Origin: Roseibium polysiphoniae
GTDB lineage: Bacteria > Pseudomonadota > Alphaproteobacteria > Rhizobiales > Stappiaceae
Assembly: GCF_014842925.1 (NCBI RefSeq)
Contig: NZ_JACYXJ010000001.1
Coordinates: 186,001-250,000, forward strand
Reading direction: 5' to 3'
DNA: 64,000 bases
Position 1 is the first letter of the stretch. Each line of letters begins with the position of its first letter. The notes under the pieces were generated by a model, which saw only the letters and a program-made list of their open reading frames with translations, ran no database searches and was not told where the DNA came from. Position numbers and translations under genes: made by a program. Of the stretch, positions 15,743-23,673 are shown piece by piece.

Positions 15743-17224
15743 ATGCTCGATTCTATTTTTCACGGAGATGTCAATAGTATTTGGCAGGCTGTCGGGAAGT
15801 CACATGCAATAATCGAGTTCAAGCCCGACGGTACGATTGTAGACGCGAATGAGAATTTTCTCAGCACGATGGGCTATGGTCTGGCGGACATCAAGGGCAA
15901 GAAGCACAGCATTTTCGTGGAGCGGGACTACGGTCAAAGCGCCGAATACGAGACCTTCTGGAAAGAGCTTCGCAGCGGCAAATATCAGTCAGCTGAGTTC
16001 CCGCGCTACACCCGCGAAGGCAATGTAGTCTGGATCCAGGCGTCCTACAATCCGGTCGTTGATTCCGGTGGCAAGGTCATCAAGGTGGTCAAGCTTGCCG
16101 TCGACATCACCGAGCGGAAGCAGCAGGAAGCGGAGGCCAACGGTCAGATTGAGGCGATCAACCGCGCTCAGGCCGTGATCAAGTTCGAGCTGGACGGCAC
16201 CATCATCGAAGCCAACGACAATTTCCTTGGCGCTGTCGGCTACTCGATGGATGAGATCAGGGGCAAGCATCACCGCATCTTCATGGATCCGACCGAGGCT
16301 GCATCTTCAGAATACGCCGCCTTCTGGAATGCCCTGCGTCAGGGTGAATTTCAGTCGAACGAATACAAGCGGATTGCCAAGGGTGGCCGCGAGATCTGGA
16401 TCCAGGCGACGTACAATCCGATTTTCGACGCCAAGGGCAACCCGCGCATGGTGGTGAAATTTGCCACCGACATCACCGCGCAGATGGAAGATCGTTTACG
16501 CCGCCGCGCGATCCAATCGGAGATTGATGCCGACCTCAACGGCATGGCAGATGCCATCACCAAGGCGAACAGCCAGGCTGCTTCGGCGTCCAGCGCGTCT
16601 TCGCAGGCCTCCTCCGGCGTTCAGACCGTTGCTGCAGCCTCCGAAGAGCTTGTCGCCTCGATCGGCGAAATCAGCCGCCAGGTCGCCCAGGCCATGTCGA
16701 TTTCCGACAGCGCGGTCGAGAAGGCGGACGGGTCTTCCAAGATCATGTCGCAGCTGGCAACCGATTCCCAGAAGATCGGCGAGGTCATCGAACTGATCGA
16801 AAGCATCGCCAACCAGACCAATCTTCTGGCCCTCAACGCAACCATCGAGGCGGCGCGCGCCGGCGAGGCAGGCAAGGGCTTTGCGGTCGTTGCCTCCGAA
16901 GTGAAAAGCCTGGCATCCCAGACCAGCAAGGCGACGGAAGACATCCGTGGCCAGATTGAATCCGTGCAGAGCTCGACCTCGCAGTCGGAAGAGGCTATCG
17001 GCTCCATCCTCGGGATTATCCAGGAGCTGTCGGAGATCTCCTCCAGCATCGCGACCGCGGTCGAAGAACAGTCCTCGGTCACCCAGGAAATCTCGGGCAA
17101 CATGCAGATGGCGGCCCAGGGTGTTCAATCCATCTCTGGCAACCTGGAAGACATTTCCGGTGCGACCAACGAGGTTGAAGCGGTCATGGTACGCGTGCGT
17201 GATGCCTCTCAGGCCCTGAGCTGA
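15743..17224 (+). CDS. Soluble methyl-accepting chemotaxis protein with two PAS domains
   Basis: A 493-aa receptor with no membrane segment and no HAMP domain. Two similar PAS domains with PAC tails occupy roughly residues 15-130 ([15 protein letters not shown]) and 135-250 ([15 protein letters not shown]). The C-terminal signalling domain has the conserved hairpin tip [20 protein letters not shown] and a paired coiled coil. The layout PAS-PAS-MCP without a membrane anchor resembles BdlA/Aer2-like cytoplasmic receptors, which report redox, oxygen or energy state to CheA. The ATG follows ggag. It is not next to any che gene and ends at a strong terminator. Confidence 0.92.
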   Translation: MLDSIFHGDVNSIWQAVGKSHAIIEFKPDGTIVDANENFLSTMGYGLADIKGKKHSIFVERDYGQSAEYETFWKELRSGKYQSAEFPRYTREGNVVWIQASYNPVVDSGGKVIKVVKLAVDITERKQQEAEANGQIEAINRAQAVIKFELDGTIIEANDNFLGAVGYSMDEIRGKHHRIFMDPTEAASSEYAAFWNALRQGEFQSNEYKRIAKGGREIWIQATYNPIFDAKGNPRMVVKFATDITAQMEDRLRRRAIQSEIDADLNGMADAITKANSQAASASSASSQASSGVQTVAAASEELVASIGEISRQVAQAMSISDSAVEKADGSSKIMSQLATDSQKIGEVIELIESIANQTNLLALNATIEAARAGEAGKGFAVVASEVKSLASQTSKATEDIRGQIESVQSSTSQSEEAIGSILGIIQELSEISSSIATAVEEQSSVTQEISGNMQMAAQGVQSISGNLEDISGATNEVEAVMVRVRDASQALS

Positions 17225-17251
17225 TCCCACCTCCTGATTGGTCTTGAGAAC

Positions 17252-17284
17252 CCGCTGCCGGATGCCGGCAGCGGATTTCCTTTT
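17252..17284. terminator. Intrinsic terminator between chemoreceptor and tetR-type gene
   Basis: CCGCTGCCGG and CCGGCAGCGG (17252-17274) make a perfect 10-base stem with a 3-base loop, followed by ATTTCCTTTT. It lies between convergent genes and may stop transcription from both sides. Confidence 0.75.
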
Positions 17285-17301
17285 GTGCCACGAAGCGCGT
17301 T

Positions 17302-17943
17302 TCAGTCCGTCCGCGGGGCAGGCGACAGCAGGAAGGCTTCCACATGCCGGGTCAGGCGTTGTCGGATCTTGCCAAGATCATCAACCTGATGGGAGCGGAA
17401 GAGGATCGCCCCGTGGATCATGAAGGCGATCAGACCGTCGACCATTTCCGCCGGATCGCGATCCTTGCGCAGGGCAGGAGTGATCTCCGCAGCTGTCTGC
17501 CAATAGGCGAGAAAATTCTGCAGCTTGCCATCGAGCGCATCGAGGTTTTCGACGAATTCCGGAGCGCAATGGCCCTTGGTGACGCCGATGTTGTCCATGA
17601 ACACGCGCAGCATGGTCTGGCTTTCGGTGATCACCTCAATCAGGGACATCATCCTGTCGAGCAAAGTCGCGACCGGGTCGGCTGACAGCTCAGCCAGAGG
17701 CGTGTCATCTGCATCGGCCCCTGCGCGCAGCTCCCGCAGCCGGTCGAGCAACAGGTAGGACAGCAAGCCATCCATGTCGCCGAAATGGGCGAAGATCGTG
17801 CCCTTGGCCACGCCGGCATGCTCCGAGATCGCTTCGGCCGTCAAACCCTCCAGTCCCCGGTCATGCTCGGCGGCAAGATCAGCGGCAGACGCCAGGATCT
17901 TGCTGCGCGTCACCAGGGTCCTTTTTTGCGGTTTTCGGGTCAT
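17302..17943 (-). CDS. TetR/AcrR family transcriptional regulator
   Basis: A 213-aa regulator. The N-terminal helix-turn-helix is seen in LTAEAISEHAGVAKGTIFAH followed by FGDMDGLLSYLL. The C-terminal ligand domain is helical, with no motif that points to a ligand. It is divergent from an NAD(P)H oxidoreductase gene, and the 354-base gap between them carries three copies of a TGACC-rC-GGTCA palindrome, which strongly suggests that this protein represses both its own gene and the oxidoreductase. Confidence 0.88.
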   Translation of the reverse strand: MTRKPQKRTLVTRSKILASAADLAAEHDRGLEGLTAEAISEHAGVAKGTIFAHFGDMDGLLSYLLLDRLRELRAGADADDTPLAELSADPVATLLDRMMSLIEVITESQTMLRVFMDNIGVTKGHCAPEFVENLDALDGKLQNFLAYWQTAAEITPALRKDRDPAEMVDGLIAFMIHGAILFRSHQVDDLGKIRQRLTRHVEAFLLSPAPRTD

Positions 17944-18019
17944 TCCGGTCGGCTCTCCAGCTTGTTGCTCACGAAGGCCAGAATCGCCCTGCCAGCATGA
18001 TCAAGCCAATCACATTAAT

Positions 18020-18033
18020 TTGACCACGGTCAA
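18020..18033. promoter_or_regulatory. TetR-type operator candidate, copy 1
   Basis: TTGACCACGGTCAA: half-sites TTGACC and GGTCAA mirror each other around a central AC. It lies 77 bases upstream of the tetR-type start, the position for autoregulation. Confidence 0.6.
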
Positions 18034-18206
18034 TAGTTTGTCGATTACGGACAGGTCTGGACTGCAAGGGTGAGGGCGCCGCCTGTGAAGGGGATAGAGA
18101 AGGCGTCACGAAATCAATCGCTTGGGCGGAAATATTGAGAAATCTATCAGGGTGTATTCACACCGACTGAGCCCAAGCTTCATCACCCGGAACGCTATCC
18201 CAATAA

Positions 18207-18222
18207 TTTGACCGCGGTCAAA
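18207..18222. promoter_or_regulatory. TetR-type operator candidate, copy 2
   Basis: TTTGACCGCGGTCAAA is a perfect 16-base palindrome with the same core as the copies at 18020 and 18258. It lies 76 bases before the oxidoreductase start and contains a TTGACC that could double as a -35 element. Confidence 0.65.
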
Positions 18223-18257
18223 ATAACTTGCATTCGCTGCGATGACGCATCAATAAA

Positions 18258-18269
18258 TGACCACGGTCA
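18258..18269. promoter_or_regulatory. TetR-type operator candidate, copy 3
   Basis: TGACCACGGTCA, 29 bases before the oxidoreductase start codon and 49 bases (centre to centre) from copy 2. This position would block transcription initiation or early elongation. Confidence 0.6.
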
Positions 18270-18297
18270 ATATTTAATGCGAAGGCGAAGGAGAGAC

Positions 18298-18885
18298 ATG
18301 ATGACCCGGAAAATTCTGATCCTGGATGGACACCCGGCACAAGGCAGCTACTGCGAGGCGCTGACCAAAAGTTACGCCAAGGGCGCGGCGCGCGCGGGCC
18401 ATGACGTGCGCGTGCATCGTCTGGCGGAAATGACGTTCAACCCGGATTTCGGCACTTCGGATTTCAAGAAGGCGCCGCCGCTGGAGCCCGATCTCCAGGC
18501 CTTTTGGGACGACCTGGTCTGGTGCGACCATCTTGTGCTGGCCCATCCCCTGTGGTGGGGCGGCCTGCCGGCGCGGCTCAAGGGCCTCTTCGATCGGGCC
18601 TTGTTGCCGGGCAAGGCGTTCAAATACAACCGGGGCAAGGACATGCCCGATCCGCTCTTGAAGGGGCGCAGCTCCAGGATCCTGATGACATCGGACACGC
18701 CGCCGGTGTTTTTCAGGTGGATCTACGATTCATCGGTGAAAAAGCAGACCCAGCGCCAGATCCTGAAGTTCGTCGGCTTTTCCCCCAACCGCTTCAGCCA
18801 GTTCGCTTCCATGATCAAGTCCACCCCTGACCAGCGCAAGGACTGGCTGGACAAGGTGGAAGATCTCGGCCGCAGGGCTGCCTGA
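18298..18885 (+). CDS. NAD(P)H-dependent flavodoxin-like oxidoreductase
   Basis: A 195-aa protein of the NQO1/MdaB-type flavodoxin fold. MTRKILILDGHPAQGSYCEA carries the N-terminal FMN/FAD phosphate loop, and HLVLAHPLWWGGLPARLKGL with FDRALLPGKAF is the signature of the family. Members reduce quinones or other electrophiles with two electrons. Two ATGs in a row follow aaggagag. Three palindromes upstream and the divergent TetR-type gene indicate inducible control, perhaps by a quinone or other electrophile; the inducer is unknown. Confidence 0.87.
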   Translation: MMTRKILILDGHPAQGSYCEALTKSYAKGAARAGHDVRVHRLAEMTFNPDFGTSDFKKAPPLEPDLQAFWDDLVWCDHLVLAHPLWWGGLPARLKGLFDRALLPGKAFKYNRGKDMPDPLLKGRSSRILMTSDTPPVFFRWIYDSSVKKQTQRQILKFVGFSPNRFSQFASMIKSTPDQRKDWLDKVEDLGRRAA

Positions 18886-18923
18886 GACGGACAGTGAAAG
18901 CTGCAAAAACGAAGCGGTACGGC

Positions 18924-20612
18924 CTAGCCGTGCCGTTCTTCGCGGGCAGCCGCCAGGCTTTTGACTGGCTCGAAGGTCTTGGCGTCGGCCATGGCCCAAT
19001 AGGTGGTAAAGCCGGGAATGTCGTCCTTGATCAGGAGATCGCCCGGTTTCAGCCAGTCCAGCGCGGCACTGGCGGGCAGAACGTCACGGCTGCCCTCCCG
19101 CACATAGACATGCTCGGGCTTGAAGCCCTTGGGCGATTCCAGTCCGGCGGCATGGGCGAAATCCATCAGCGCCTTGACCGTGTTGCGATGGAAATTCGCA
19201 ACCCGCGTGGCCTTGTCCGGCACGACGAGCGCCTTCTGCCGCTTCGGATCCTGGGTCGCAACGCCGACCGGGCAGCGGTTGGTGTGGCAGCTCTGGGACT
19301 GGATGCAGCCGAGCGCCAGCATGAAGCCGCGGGCCGAATTGACCCAATCGGCGCCCAGGCACAGGGAGCTGGCGATGTCAAAGGCGCTGATCAGCTTGCC
19401 GCTGGCGCCCAGCTTGATCTCGTCGCGAAGGCCCGCGCCCACCAGCGTGTTGTGCACGAAGGCAAGGCCCTGGCGCAGGGGCGTGCCGAGCCGGTTGGTG
19501 AACTCCAGCGGCGCGGCGCCCGTGCCGCCCTCCGTGCCGTCCACCACAATGAAGTCCGGGCGGATGCCGCTTTCCAGCATCGCCTTGACCACGGCCATGA
19601 ACTCCCACTTGTGTCCGACGCAGAGCTTGAAACCCACCGGCTTGCCGCCAGAGAGCTCTCTGAGCGTGCCGATGAACGCCATCAGCTCCAGGGGCGTTGA
19701 AAAGGCCGAGTGACCGGCCGGGGAAATACACTCCACGCCGACGGGAATGCCGCGAGCTTCGGCGATTTCCTCGGTCACTTTCGCGCCGGGCAGGACGCCG
19801 CCGTGGCCCGGCTTGGCGCCCTGGCTGAGCTTGATTTCGATCATCTTGATCTGCGGGTTGGTGGCTTGCGCCGCGAATTTTTCCGCGTCGAAGCCGCCGG
19901 TCTCACTGCGGCACCCGAAATAGCCCGACCCGATCTCCCAGATCAGGTCGCCGCCGCCCTCCCGGTGATAGCGCGACACGCTGCCTTCGCCGGTGTCATG
20001 GGCAAAGCCGCCGGCCTTCGCCCCCTTGTTGAGGGCCAGGATCGCATTGGCCGAGAGCGAGCCGAAGCTCATGGCCGAAATGCTGAAGATCGAGGCCGAA
20101 TAGGGCTGGGTGCAGGCCGGCCCGCCGATGGTGACCCGCAGGCGCTCGTCCTGGGCCGGATCCGCCTTGGACAGATGCGGACCGCTGCCAGAGGTCTCCG
20201 TGTTGCGCGCCGCCTCGCGCGGAGCCATGGAGTGGTTCATCCAGGCGTAGTCCTGAGCATAGACGTTGTATTCCGTGCCGAAGGGCTTGTTGCCCTCGAT
20301 GTTCTTGGCCCGGTCATAGACCAGCGAGCGCTTCTCGCGCGAAAACGGCGCGCCATCCAGATTGCTCTCGAAGAAATACTGCCGCATTTCCGGCCGGATC
20401 GCCTCGAACATGAAGCGGAAATGGCCGATCACCGGATAATTGCGCAGGATCGAGTGATGCCCCTGGATCAGGTCGCGGATGCCCACGGCCGACAGGCTTG
20501 CAAACACCAGCAGCGGCCAGAGGAAATGCCAGTTCACCGTCAGCATGAGGATCAGGGCAATGACGGTGAGCACGAGGCACAGGCAGAAAATGAAATAGCG
20601 GGCGGGGATCAC
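18924..20612 (-). CDS. FMN-binding glutamate synthase family protein, membrane anchored
   Basis: A 562-aa protein with two N-terminal hydrophobic segments (residues about 5-45), then a glutamate-synthase central FMN/TIM-barrel domain. Family motifs are ISAMSFGSLSANAILALNKG, GHGGVLPGAKVTEEIAEARG, and DGTEGGTGAAPLEFTNRLG. A cysteine group in CIQSQSCHTNRCPVGVATQD fits the 3Fe-4S ligand region. It lacks the amidotransferase domain of true GltB, so it may not make glutamate from glutamine; stand-alone members are poorly characterised. It stands alone on the minus strand next to a repeat-filled non-coding region. Confidence 0.85.
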   Translation of the reverse strand: MIPARYFIFCLCLVLTVIALILMLTVNWHFLWPLLVFASLSAVGIRDLIQGHHSILRNYPVIGHFRFMFEAIRPEMRQYFFESNLDGAPFSREKRSLVYDRAKNIEGNKPFGTEYNVYAQDYAWMNHSMAPREAARNTETSGSGPHLSKADPAQDERLRVTIGGPACTQPYSASIFSISAMSFGSLSANAILALNKGAKAGGFAHDTGEGSVSRYHREGGGDLIWEIGSGYFGCRSETGGFDAEKFAAQATNPQIKMIEIKLSQGAKPGHGGVLPGAKVTEEIAEARGIPVGVECISPAGHSAFSTPLELMAFIGTLRELSGGKPVGFKLCVGHKWEFMAVVKAMLESGIRPDFIVVDGTEGGTGAAPLEFTNRLGTPLRQGLAFVHNTLVGAGLRDEIKLGASGKLISAFDIASSLCLGADWVNSARGFMLALGCIQSQSCHTNRCPVGVATQDPKRQKALVVPDKATRVANFHRNTVKALMDFAHAAGLESPKGFKPEHVYVREGSRDVLPASAALDWLKPGDLLIKDDIPGFTTYWAMADAKTFEPVKSLAAAREERHG

Positions 20613-20831
20613 GAAGATAGTCTCCAGCTGGCTGGCAATCAGAACGGCAGTCGTCCCGGGTCGGTCATGTCAGTCATGGCAGGTGTTGCGGAGTTAGGGA
20701 AGGGGACGCCGCTCGAGCATGCCACTGATCCCCTTCCATAAAGCGGCTTTGTTGCAGAATGAAATCAGTTCGGTTGGAGATTGCCGTCTCCGCCTGGAGT
20801 GTCGGAACACGCCTCTTCTCCAGCCTCCGTC

Positions 20832-21428
20832 ATGCCATGGATCGACCATGGCATCCATGCCGTGACTTTGCCCATGAGAACCACTTCGATTTGAGACACC
20901 CGAACGGCATGGATTGCAGGATCAGGTCCTGCAATGACGGCGGAGGGGTGGAAGGCGGCGCTTCTACACCAGGTGCCCCAGAACAGACCTTTCCTGCGTC
21001 ATTGTTGGGCCTGTCCCGGCAATCCATAGGACCTCTCGTTTGGCGCGTGGATCCTCGGGACAAGCCCGAGGATGACGATGGAGAGACTGACGCCCACCGC
21101 ACCCTCAGCGGTCATCCCCGCCTTGTGCGGGGATCTGGTCCAAGGTTCGTCGAGCAGGGGATTTGCCGCGGAAGAGGGCCGGTCTCGATGGCTTGCAGAC
21201 CCTCAGTGCTCACACCCGCTCCATCTCTGGAAATGCGTGGATCCCCGCGCGAGGCGGGGATGACGGCTGAATGGATGCAAACCGGCCTTGCCACAATACT
21301 CGTGGAGCAAGCCTCTCCCTCGATGCCGTCCCGGACGCAGCGCAGCGGAGATCCGGGACCGAGTAAGCGGCGCCCTCCCGGCTCTGACCGAAGCGTCTGC
21401 GCCTACTGGATCCCTGCCTGCGCAGGGA
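20832..21428. repeat. Cluster of palindromic intergenic repeats
   Basis: At least eight hairpin-forming palindromes lie in this non-coding stretch: 20832-20854 (ATGCCATGG arms), 20913-20935 (ATTGCAGGA arms), 21001-21023 (ATTG...CAAT with G-T pairs), 21051-21073 (ATCCTCGGG arms), 21114-21134 (ATCCCCGC arms), 21241-21261 (ATCCCCGC arms), 21328-21359 (GTCCCGGA arms) and 21411-21428 (TCCCTGC arms). Most have 7-9 base arms around a 5-base loop, often with GGATC or TGACG at the edges, like dispersed palindromic elements of alphaproteobacteria. No gene is apparent in 20613-21480. Confidence 0.75.
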
Positions 21429-21482
21429 AGGCAGAGGACGCGACACCTCAGATCGGGGAAACAAAATAATAGGAATTTATTC

Positions 21483-21511
21483 TTGACAGCGTGACGATGA
21501 TCTGCTAGGGT
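21483..21511 (+). promoter_or_regulatory. Sigma-70-like promoter before the GTA cluster
   Basis: TTGACA (21483-21488), a 17-base spacer and TAGGGT (21506-21511) match a vegetative promoter, with a perfect -35 and a weak -10. It sits at the edge of the repeat cluster, 287 bases before g1, and reads towards it. Confidence 0.5.
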
Positions 21512-21517
21512 TTTGTC

Positions 21518-21626
21518 ATGGTCGAAGAAGTGCGTTTGGGGCCTTGAGGGCTCAGGCGCGGTGGCGGGACCGGTGGCAATCATCGCATGGCTGTAAGGGG
21601 CGGGGATAAGTTTCCGGCCCTTTTTT
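21518..21626 (+). ncRNA. Candidate small RNA or leader transcript before g1
   Basis: The stretch between the sigma-70-like promoter and the first terminator-like hairpin would give a transcript of about 110 bases. It holds no reading frame with a binding site, and contains a further hairpin (GCCTTGAG pairing CTCAGGC near 21540-21557). I recognise no known RNA family. It could be a small RNA or simply the attenuated GTA leader. Confidence 0.3.
21598..21626 (+). terminator. Terminator-like hairpin in the GTA leader
   Basis: GGGCGG pairs with CCGGCCC with one bulged G, followed at once by six T (21621-21626). The bulge lowers confidence. Confidence 0.45.
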
Positions 21627-21729
21627 CATGACTGCGAAAGACGTTTCCCAAGTCACTGAATGATCGACGTTTTTGAAACCTTGCGCTGACGGGACGATCG
21701 GAGCGCGGGCCATCATCTGAGGGATAACA

Positions 21730-21759
21730 GGCGCGGCGCTTCGGCGGACGCGCCTTTTT
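21730..21759 (+). terminator. Terminator-like hairpin just before g1
   Basis: GGCGCG (21730-21735) pairs with CGCGCC (21749-21754), followed by TTTTT. It lies 38 bases before the g1 start codon, so transcription into the GTA genes would need read-through, antitermination or another start site. Confidence 0.55.
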
Positions 21760-21797
21760 GCTGGCCGCGTCCGGTGGCCGGTGTGAGGAGGGGCAAC

Positions 21798-22343
21798 GTG
21801 GCGAAGGCGATCAGGAACCGGGACCGCAAGGAGATCCTTCTGGCAGAGCGGGAAGCGCGGGAGCGGATCAAGCGCGGGCTGCCGCTTCGTGTCCCCAAAC
21901 CGGCTGAACCGGGTGCCGCTGCAGATCCGCCGCCTCCAGATGAGTTGCCGGAGGAGGTGGCGCGCCTGGTTGAGGACGCGGATCCCGGCGAGCGGCCTGA
22001 CATGATTGTCCGGCTTTACAGGGCCTTCGAAGCCCAGGTGGACGGCGTCGAGACGCGGCTTAACGCGCTGCTGGCAGAGGCCGCCGAGGGCGGCGAGGGC
22101 GCGAGCATCGTCGAGATCGATCGGACGGTGAAGACCCTGGCGAGCCTCGCCCGCACCCTGAGCCTGCTGCTCGACCTGAAAAAGACGGTGGGGCCGGAGA
22201 GCGCGGATGAGGACGAGCCGGGGGAAACAAGCAATGACGACCTTGAGGACGCAGACGAGCTCCGCGCGCAGCTTGCGCAGCGCCTTGGCCGCCTGTGCCC
22301 GGGCGCAGAGGCTGGAACAGGCGCTGGAGCAGCTGTCCCTTGA
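21798..22343 (+). CDS. GTA g1-like protein, probable small terminase subunit
   Basis: The GTG at 21798 follows aggagg at ideal spacing and gives 181 aa (MAKAIRNRDRKEILLAEREA). The N-terminus is basic and helical; a Pro-rich linker leads to a helical middle (IVEIDRTVKTLASLARTLSL) and an acidic tail. In the Rhodobacter GTA the gene at this position encodes the small terminase subunit that hands DNA to the large subunit. Sequence alone gives only helical character, so the name depends on position. Its last 110 bases overlap the large terminase gene in another frame. Confidence 0.6.
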   Translation: MAKAIRNRDRKEILLAEREARERIKRGLPLRVPKPAEPGAAADPPPPDELPEEVARLVEDADPGERPDMIVRLYRAFEAQVDGVETRLNALLAEAAEGGEGASIVEIDRTVKTLASLARTLSLLLDLKKTVGPESADEDEPGETSNDDLEDADELRAQLAQRLGRLCPGAEAGTGAGAAVP

Positions 22344-23607
22344 GGAAATGCGTTTTGTCCTGACCGACTGGCCGACCTTCGCCCACGAACATCAAATGCC
22401 ACCGTCGGGCGACTGGCGGGTCTGGCTGCTGATGGGCGGACGGGGCGCCGGCAAGACCCGCGCCGGGGCCGAATGGGTCAAGGCCATGGCGCTGGGCGCC
22501 GGCTGGCCAAGCGCTGGAAGTCAAACGGCCGGCCGCGCATCAGGGCGCATCGCATTGGTCGGCGAAACCTTCGCTGACGTGCGCGAGGTCATGGTGGAAG
22601 GCGTGTCGGGGCTCTTGTCGGTGCATGGCAAGCGCGACCGTCCGAGCTGGACGCCCACACGGCGCCGTCTGGAATGGCCCAACGGGGCGGTGGCCCAGGC
22701 CTTTTCATCCGAGGACCCTGAGGCCCTTCGCGGGCCCCAATTCGACATTGCCTGGTGCGATGAACTCGCCAAGTGGCGCCACGCCGAGGAGACTTTCGAT
22801 ATGCTGCAATTCGGTTTGCGCCTGGGCCAGGAGCCCCGGCAACTGGTCACGACGACACCCCGGCCCGTGCCGCTGTTAAAGCGCCTGCTCGGTCTGCCGA
22901 CCACGGCGGTCAGCCATGCGCCGACACAGGCGAATGCGCCGTTTCTGGCACCGGGGTTTCTGGAGACGGTGGTCTCGCGCTATGCCGGCACAAGGCTCGG
23001 ACGGCAGGAGCTGGACGGCGAGCTGATCGAGGACCGGCCCGACGCACTCTGGTCGCGGGATCGGCTGGAGCAGATCCGGGTCGACAGGGCGCCTGAAGAT
23101 CTCCAGCGCATCGTGATTGCCATCGATCCGCCTGCCTCCTCGGGACGAAAATCCGACGCCTGCGGTCTGGTGGCCGCGGGCCTCGCCGAGGACGGCACAG
23201 CCTATGTTCTGGCCGATCGCTCCATGGCCCGCGCCAAACCCGCAGACTGGGCTTCTGCCGCCACCGGTCTCTGGCACGGACTGAGCGCGGACTGTCTGGT
23301 CGCCGAGGTGAACCAGGGCGGGGAGATGGTGGCCGAGGTGATATCGGGGGCGGACCCCTCGGTGCCGGTCAAACAGGTGCGGGCGACACGAGGCAAGTTC
23401 TCGCGGGCTGAGCCTGTCGCCATGCTCTACGACCAGGACCGTATCCGGCACGTTGGCGCCCTGCCGGAGCTTGAGGACGAGATGGTCGATTTCGGGCCAT
23501 CAGGCCTGTCCACGGGCCGCTCGCCCGACCGGCTGGATGCATTGGTTTGGGCGATCTCGGAACTGCTTCTGGGCCCAAGAGCCGAACCTCGGGTCAGGCG
23601 TTTGTAG
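22234..23607 (+). CDS. terL: Phage/GTA large terminase subunit
   Basis: A DNA-packaging ATPase and nuclease of 457 aa. Walker A is GGRGAGKT (about residues 68-75) and Walker B lies in FDIAWCDELAKW. The C-terminal RNase H-like nuclease starts with IVIAIDPPASSGRKSDACGL, and a late acidic residue is in DRLDALVWAISELLL. The ATG at 22234 has a ggggga binding site; the in-frame start at 22207 does not. In GTAs this motor fills heads with random host DNA. It corresponds to g2. Confidence 0.93.
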   Translation: MTTLRTQTSSARSLRSALAACARAQRLEQALEQLSLEEMRFVLTDWPTFAHEHQMPPSGDWRVWLLMGGRGAGKTRAGAEWVKAMALGAGWPSAGSQTAGRASGRIALVGETFADVREVMVEGVSGLLSVHGKRDRPSWTPTRRRLEWPNGAVAQAFSSEDPEALRGPQFDIAWCDELAKWRHAEETFDMLQFGLRLGQEPRQLVTTTPRPVPLLKRLLGLPTTAVSHAPTQANAPFLAPGFLETVVSRYAGTRLGRQELDGELIEDRPDALWSRDRLEQIRVDRAPEDLQRIVIAIDPPASSGRKSDACGLVAAGLAEDGTAYVLADRSMARAKPADWASAATGLWHGLSADCLVAEVNQGGEMVAEVISGADPSVPVKQVRATRGKFSRAEPVAMLYDQDRIRHVGALPELEDEMVDFGPSGLSTGRSPDRLDALVWAISELLLGPRAEPRVRRL

Positions 23608-23673
23608 GCTTAGGTATTCCTGACCTGTCGTTTGAATCACTTTCTCAACTGCGCCGAAAAGGCATTTTAAGTC

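Noticed and set aside
18894..20741. Two plus-strand frames opposite the FMN-binding protein gene
   Set aside because: Both are antisense to a well-supported enzyme gene and have no family features.
20832..21428. CRISPR array
   Set aside because: The repeats are palindromes of differing sequence and irregular spacing, without constant repeats and spacers, and no cas gene is nearby.
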